Shown here piece after piece: positions 59,684 to 64,000 of a stretch of 64,000 nt of DNA. Within the stretch, counting starts at the first letter, position 1. Each line of letters opens with the position of its first letter. The notes under the pieces are model-generated. The model did no database searches, was not told the DNA's origin, and saw only the letters and a list, made by a program, of their open reading frames with translations. The translations under genes were made by a program, and so were the position numbers. This DNA is from Tengunoibacter tsumagoiensis (GTDB taxonomy: Bacteria; Chloroflexota; Ktedonobacteria; Ktedonobacterales; Ktedonobacteraceae), in the NCBI RefSeq assembly GCF_003967535.1, contig NZ_BIFR01000001.1, positions 3,037,001-3,101,000 on the forward strand, written 5' to 3'.

Positions 59684-61489
59684 TTATTTGGAGAGAATGC
59701 TCAATTGAGTCGTACCAACGGAAAAGTTTGCATCTTTGCCTGCGAAAAATAAACCTACTTTGCCACCTGAATATGAGGTATCAGTTGTCGTTGTCTGACC
59801 GTTGATAGCGATAAGCTGATCATTAATAAAAAATTGAAAATGGCCATGATTGGCGCTCACTTTAAGCGTATTTTTGGTCGCATTGTGAATAGCTGTTGAG
59901 CTCCCAGTACTGATAGCTTCCGATTGTTGTGTATCTGTATTGTACTTTAACAGGCCATAGGTCTTACCGTCGCCGCCAAGGACAAACGCGTAATAGCTTG
60001 TCAGATGATTCTGATCATCAATATTCAGGTTAAAGCTTATGCCATAGAGAGCAGCTGTGTTGCCATGATTCAGCGTTAGTTGTGAACTCAGTGTAAAGAT
60101 TGGAGGAAGATCGTTTTGGTCCTGGGGATAAGGGAAATGGCTCTGATCATCATCAACGGTGATCTCATAGGTATGATTGGAGATCTGAGCCTCCAGACCA
60201 TTATTTGTCATGCTCCAATTGCGTCGATTATCCTGGAAATTTTCTGTAAAGTTTGCCGAGGTTATGGTCTGATTGCTCCCTCCAGGAAGTGAGAAGGAGA
60301 GGTGAAGCAGAGGGAAGAGTTGCCAGCTGGCCACCCCTAGCGCGATCAGGATCACAAGGGGTATGAGCGATTGCCATGGACGGGATCTTTGTTTCGTTGG
60401 AATGCGCCGTAGACCTGGCACTGCCGCGACTGGAGGAGCCGTTAGCGTTGTTGGTCCGGCCTGTTTATCGGACACAAAAGGATGAGCATAAAATGGGGCG
60501 ATTGAGTTGCGGGCCGATGGTTGTGACTGTGCCGAACCAGGGGGAAGAAAGACTGGTTTATCAACTTGAGGAACAGGAGCAAGAGAGCTGCTAGAAAGTG
60601 CAGATTGTGTCATTTCTAAGGCCTGAGCCATCTCTTCAGCTGATTGGAAGCGAGCAGCTGGATCTTTTGCCAGAGCCCTGGCTGTAATCTGAGCCAGGGC
60701 AGAAGGAACGAGTGGATTGAGCTGTTGGACTGCTGGCGGAGGGGTCTGGATATGCTGGAGTATAATGCCAACTGCCGTATTGGCGCGAAACGGAGGGCGT
60801 CCCGTGAGCATCAAGAAGAGGACCACTCCTAGCGCATAGACATCTGTACGAGCATCAACCGTCTGTCGTAGCGCCTGTTCAGGAGCCATGTATTCTGCGG
60901 TGCCCACAATTTGATCGATGCTGGTCAATTCTGGCGCAGCAGGTGTCTGTCGAGGCACTTGTGGATTCCAATGAGACGTATCTGTTGGTGTATCAAACAG
61001 CTTGGCGATGCCAAAATCAGAGAGCAGAAGATGATCAGCATTATTCGCATCCACCAGCATATTCTGTGGTTTGACATCCCGATGAACAATGCCATGTTGA
61101 TGGGCATGGTGGAGGGCGCGAGCCATCTGTAAGGTATAGGTAATAGCCTGTTGATAGGAAAGGTTCTGACCATGTAAGCGATCGCGAAGCGTCCCTCCTC
61201 CGATATACTGCATAGCCAGATAGGTAATATGCTGCTCTTCTCCAAAATCATAGACCGAGACAATATTTGGATGATCCAGCTTCGCGATCACGCGGGCCTC
61301 CAGCTCAAAACGAGCCTGGAAGTCCGCCTGATCGGCGATCTGTGAAGAGATCACCTTAATGGCCACATCGCGCTGGAGCCGTGTATGAGAACCTTTATAG
61401 ACGCTGGCCATGCCACCCTGACCGAGTTTCCCCTCAATGCGATAGGGCCCTAATTTTTTTCCGAGCAATGGATCTTGTAGCTCTGCCAT
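59684..61489 (-). CDS. PknB-type serine/threonine protein kinase with extracellular domain
   Basis: Transmembrane Ser/Thr kinase. All catalytic motifs are present: glycine loop LGQGGMASVYKG, VAIKVI lysine, HRDVKPQNML, SDFGIAKLF, GTAEYMAPEQ and DVYALGVVLFLMLTGRPPF. A Pro/Ser-rich linker follows, then one membrane helix (about 375-398) and an extracellular beta-rich domain of about 190 residues (NFTENFQDNRRNWSMTNNG, GHFQFFINDQLIAINGQ) resembling concanavalin-like jelly rolls found on bacterial kinases. ATG 61489 (MAELQDPLL) is a better start than 61504, which abuts the AAAGG. It lies 38 bases after the repeat-bearing zinc-ribbon gene, so they are probably one operon. Confidence 0.92.
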   Translation of the reverse strand: MAELQDPLLGKKLGPYRIEGKLGQGGMASVYKGSHTRLQRDVAIKVISSQIADQADFQARFELEARVIAKLDHPNIVSVYDFGEEQHITYLAMQYIGGGTLRDRLHGQNLSYQQAITYTLQMARALHHAHQHGIVHRDVKPQNMLVDANNADHLLLSDFGIAKLFDTPTDTSHWNPQVPRQTPAAPELTSIDQIVGTAEYMAPEQALRQTVDARTDVYALGVVLFLMLTGRPPFRANTAVGIILQHIQTPPPAVQQLNPLVPSALAQITARALAKDPAARFQSAEEMAQALEMTQSALSSSSLAPVPQVDKPVFLPPGSAQSQPSARNSIAPFYAHPFVSDKQAGPTTLTAPPVAAVPGLRRIPTKQRSRPWQSLIPLVILIALGVASWQLFPLLHLSFSLPGGSNQTITSANFTENFQDNRRNWSMTNNGLEAQISNHTYEITVDDDQSHFPYPQDQNDLPPIFTLSSQLTLNHGNTAALYGISFNLNIDDQNHLTSYYAFVLGGDGKTYGLLKYNTDTQQSEAISTGSSTAIHNATKNTLKVSANHGHFQFFINDQLIAINGQTTTTDTSYSGGKVGLFFAGKDANFSVGTTQLSILSK

Positions 61490-61527
61490 AATTGCTTGTC
61501 TCATCCTTTGCCTGATAGATTATTATG

Positions 61528-63885
61528 TCACCCAATAATGGTGCAGGTCCAGGGAACCGTGACGGTGTTGGCTGGCCCGGTGAAAATGAACGTTGTTGCG
61601 ACCTGGCAAGAATTCACCGTCGAAGGAATGGAGATCTTAATGACCAGAGATGTTCCTGGAGGGATAGTGCCATTTGAGAGTGTATTTCCTGCCGTATCGG
61701 TAAACTTGATACCTGCGATCCCATTGCTACTGGCGGTCCAGGGCAGACTGGCTATTCGCGATAGATTTGTCAGTGTCACACTACAGATCCAATTTTGCTG
61801 GCGGTCGATCGCGCACTGGGTGCTGCCATTTGAGAGTGCAGTGGGAGAGACCTGTAATTGTGGGGCGGGCTGTACCGTCAGTTTCACGGTCACCGTCACC
61901 TGACTGGAGCCATTGGCAAAGGTCAGTTGCACCTGATAAGAGCCAGCCTTTAACTTTGCCTTGATATTGGTTGCAGTAACGATCACATTCTGTGTTGCGC
62001 CTGCATTGAGCGTTCCTGAGCGTGGATTGACATCAAGCCAGTTGACCGTTGCATCACTGCTGGAAACATTCCAGGTATTCATTTGTTGACCACAATTGGT
62101 AATGAGCAGAGATTGTGGGCTATCATCACGCGTGTTCTCTACTCCAGTGAATTGCAGCATATTAGGGGAGACGCCAATGCATCCCTGCTGGACGGTGAGC
62201 GAGATAGAGAGCGTGACACTCTGTTGATTGGCTGTATTTGTAAATGTGACCACTGTCTGATATTTGCCGGCTGCCAGTGTTGAGCCCTGGGCACTTACCG
62301 TTACCTGTTGTGAATTTGGAGCTTGTATCTGCCCGGATGTTTGATCGAGTTGCAGCCAGGGAGACTTCTGTTGGTCCCAGGAGGCGGTCCACTGAATGAG
62401 ATTTGTGCCCGTTGTTGTGAGGGTAACCTGCGAGGAGACAGTCTGGCTACTCCCTTCACCAATGGGGCCCAGATTAACAATATTAGGTGTAACGCCACTG
62501 AGTGCATCTGGGATAGGTGTTGGCGTGCTTGTTGGCTGCGGCGTTGGCGTTGGGGTTGCTGTTGCACTGGCAGTTGGGGTCACCGTTGGAGTGGCCGTTG
62601 GGGTTGGGGTAGTGCCATCTCCGGTAACCGTGATAGAGAGTGACGCGCTGCGCGGGGTGAGACCTTCATTAGCCTGAATCCGATGGAGCCCTGGTCGCCA
62701 ATCCGATCCAACAATGATCGTGGCATCGAAGGTTCCACGATCCGACGCTGTTAATGAGGCTGTGTCAGTCTGTGCGTTGACCAGTTGTTCTTCCAGTATA
62801 GAGGTCTGTACAGCAGCCTGATGCACACGTCTGATTGGCGAGGGAGCTTGAACGACCTGTAGTGAGATCCCATCATCGCGTGTCAGTGTAATGTTGAGAT
62901 GAGGGACAAAATTTGTGCCATGAAGATGAAATTTTCCACCCTGGGCGACACTGGTTCCTCCACTCAGGGAAAGGGCAGGTGCAAGGATGGTAAAGCCAAC
63001 TCCAAACAGGCCCGCAAGAATCAAAAGAGGGATAAAGACCAGGATCATCCAGAGTGAGCAGCCACCTGGGGCTGGCCTGGGTGGTTTTTTGGGGCCGCTA
63101 CCCGTTCCCGGCTGGTATGGTGCCGGTGGAGTGGATGCGCCAGGCAGCGTTCCTCCCTGCGTGGAGAGCCCTCTTGGTAGGTAGATGGGCGGTGCTGCTG
63201 GAGGATAAAGAGGCGAGGGCGTTACGGTGGGAGCCCCCTGCAAGCGTGGTGCACGAGAGACAACTGGAGCTCCACGCTGAGCAGGACCAGAGCCATCAAA
63301 CAATGGAATGCCGATCAAGCCTTTGCGCTCTTCCTCCTCATCTTCCTCATCAGTGAGAGAATCAAAGGCTGCACGCTCCTTAAGAAGGGTGGGTTGATCT
63401 GTAAGAAGAGTAGGCTGATCCATAAGAAGGGTGGACTGATCTGTAAGAAGAGTGGGCTGATCTGTAAGAAGGGTAGGTTGATCCTCATCCGTGTTAGAAG
63501 ATGGAAATGTTTGTTGTGTTGGCCGGTCAAGATAGTCATCAGGTGCATGGAGAGTAGGGTGGTCGAGATAATCATTATCAAGATCGAGAACGGTTTCATA
63601 GTGAATAGGATGATCGTCCATATCATCCTCTAATGAATCCTCCTGGACAGTATTATGGAGCGAACCAGTCTCCTGGTGAAGAATTGTTTGTAATTCATCA
63701 TCATTGCTGAGTTTGGTAGCCTGATCATCGTTGCTGGAACTGTGTACTGAGGACTGGGCTTGCAATTTGCCTGTTCCAGCTTTTTGCGTAGAGTGAGGGG
63801 ATGTGCGACGCGGAGGGCGCCCACAATCTCGACAGAAAGCAGCATGGTTTGGTAAAGATGCTCCACAAAATTCACAGACGCGCAT
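61528..63885 (-). CDS. Zinc-ribbon membrane protein with DQPTLLT repeats and beta-sandwich exodomain
   Basis: Large protein of 785 residues, family unknown. It opens with a zinc ribbon (MRVCEFCGASLPNHAAFCRDCGR, CxxC twice). Residues about 100-180 are very acidic, with PTL motifs and five tandem copies of a 7-residue unit of the type DQPTLLT (63382-63486). One membrane helix lies near 280-300. Outside are a beta domain, a Thr-Pro linker (near residue 420-455) and three repeated beta-sandwich modules ending in LSISLTV, VTVKLTV and similar, like BACON/choice-of-anchor domains. The kinase gene follows immediately, so the cytoplasmic Thr repeats are candidate phosphosites. Confidence 0.8.
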   Translation of the reverse strand: MRVCEFCGASLPNHAAFCRDCGRPPRRTSPHSTQKAGTGKLQAQSSVHSSSNDDQATKLSNDDELQTILHQETGSLHNTVQEDSLEDDMDDHPIHYETVLDLDNDYLDHPTLHAPDDYLDRPTQQTFPSSNTDEDQPTLLTDQPTLLTDQSTLLMDQPTLLTDQPTLLKERAAFDSLTDEEDEEEERKGLIGIPLFDGSGPAQRGAPVVSRAPRLQGAPTVTPSPLYPPAAPPIYLPRGLSTQGGTLPGASTPPAPYQPGTGSGPKKPPRPAPGGCSLWMILVFIPLLILAGLFGVGFTILAPALSLSGGTSVAQGGKFHLHGTNFVPHLNITLTRDDGISLQVVQAPSPIRRVHQAAVQTSILEEQLVNAQTDTASLTASDRGTFDATIIVGSDWRPGLHRIQANEGLTPRSASLSITVTGDGTTPTPTATPTVTPTASATATPTPTPQPTSTPTPIPDALSGVTPNIVNLGPIGEGSSQTVSSQVTLTTTGTNLIQWTASWDQQKSPWLQLDQTSGQIQAPNSQQVTVSAQGSTLAAGKYQTVVTFTNTANQQSVTLSISLTVQQGCIGVSPNMLQFTGVENTRDDSPQSLLITNCGQQMNTWNVSSSDATVNWLDVNPRSGTLNAGATQNVIVTATNIKAKLKAGSYQVQLTFANGSSQVTVTVKLTVQPAPQLQVSPTALSNGSTQCAIDRQQNWICSVTLTNLSRIASLPWTASSNGIAGIKFTDTAGNTLSNGTIPPGTSLVIKISIPSTVNSCQVATTFIFTGPANTVTVPWTCTIIG
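63382..63486 (-). repeat. Five 21-base tandem repeats encoding DQPTLLT units
   Basis: Five consecutive 21-base units, each beginning AAGAAG(A/G)GT on the plus strand and differing at a few bases, lie in frame in the zinc-ribbon gene. Third-position differences and one Thr-to-Met, one Pro-to-Ser change show they are not brand new. Confidence 0.85.
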
Positions 63886-64000
63886 AACAGTTCAATCCTC
63901 TCTGCCCGGCAGAACTATTTTTCTCTAGATATAAACGCACGAGCGAAGCGCTTATCGGGCCTGTGTATCCTTCCGGCTTTTGGGCGAAACGGAGTTGTTG
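63886..64000. other. Upstream region of the zinc-ribbon gene
   Basis: 115 bases to the window edge. AGAGAGG stands 12 bases before the ATG at 63885. I see no clear promoter and no other gene. Confidence 0.4.

Noticed and set aside
63382..63486. Possible CRISPR array
   Set aside because: Repeats are contiguous 21-base coding units without spacers, in frame in a long gene.

Overview
The window looks like chromosome from a Ktedonobacteria-type Chloroflexota bacterium. The grounds are a base composition near 50% G+C, an IscB-type IS200/IS605 element of a kind known from Ktedonobacter, many long proline-rich membrane proteins, PknB/FHA signalling genes, a form II CO-dehydrogenase-like cluster and numerous lipoproteins. 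This is inference from gene content, because no rRNA or other taxonomic marker is present. There are 46 protein genes I can support (one cut by the left edge), one broken transposase, one likely guide RNA (omega RNA) and two tRNAs.

Layout. 1-3.0 kb: nicotinate phosphoribosyltransferase (cut by the left edge) divergent from a CrtI-type desaturase, then a membrane-anchored alpha/beta hydrolase. 4.3-6.3 kb: an IS200/IS605 element with an omega RNA, an apparently intact iscB and a tnpA inactivated by one nonsense codon. 6.4-13 kb: a coiled-coil membrane protein, zwf, a CsbD-like protein, oligoendopeptidase F and a glycosyltransferase carrying a CysRS-like N-terminal domain. 13.7-19.5 kb: two tandem, paralogous amino-acid ABC transporter operons (binding protein, permease, ATPase). 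19.9-25.8 kb: GDP-mannose pyrophosphorylase, fatty-acid desaturase, MurJ, homoserine dehydrogenase. 25.9-29.5 kb: an orphan encapsulated-ferritin-like protein, a pseudokinase-FHA protein and an LCP protein. 29.7-39.5 kb: a molybdenum hydroxylase (form II CoxL-like) cluster with CoxS, CoxL, CoxM, MoxR/CoxD, VWA/CoxE and two XdhC-like maturation genes, interrupted by an M29 aminopeptidase and a Nudix gene. 39.9-45.7 kb: a lipoprotein, a cupredoxin, two tRNA-Glu(CTC), a GH65 phosphorylase with beta-phosphoglucomutase, and a membrane protein. 45.9-59.4 kb: a long leftward run of surface-glycan genes (GT2, GT4, sugar epimerase, AglD2-like membrane protein, HlyD-type adaptor, TPR membrane protein, giant GT39-like protein, six-hairpin-like lipoprotein, polytopic membrane protein). 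59.7-63.9 kb: a PknB-type kinase behind a zinc-ribbon membrane protein with a DQPTLLT repeat array.

Many genes end in unusually long, perfect or almost perfect hairpins (up to a 64-bp perfect palindrome). Most lack a T-tract and each has a different sequence. With the IscB/omega RNA locus, this is the most striking structural feature of the window.

Working together: manC can supply GDP-mannose and MurJ/LCP serve envelope assembly beside the glycan run; zwf and the GH65/pgmB pair feed glucose-6-phosphate metabolism; the Cox-like cluster contains structural and maturation genes for one Mo enzyme whose substrate cannot be read from sequence.
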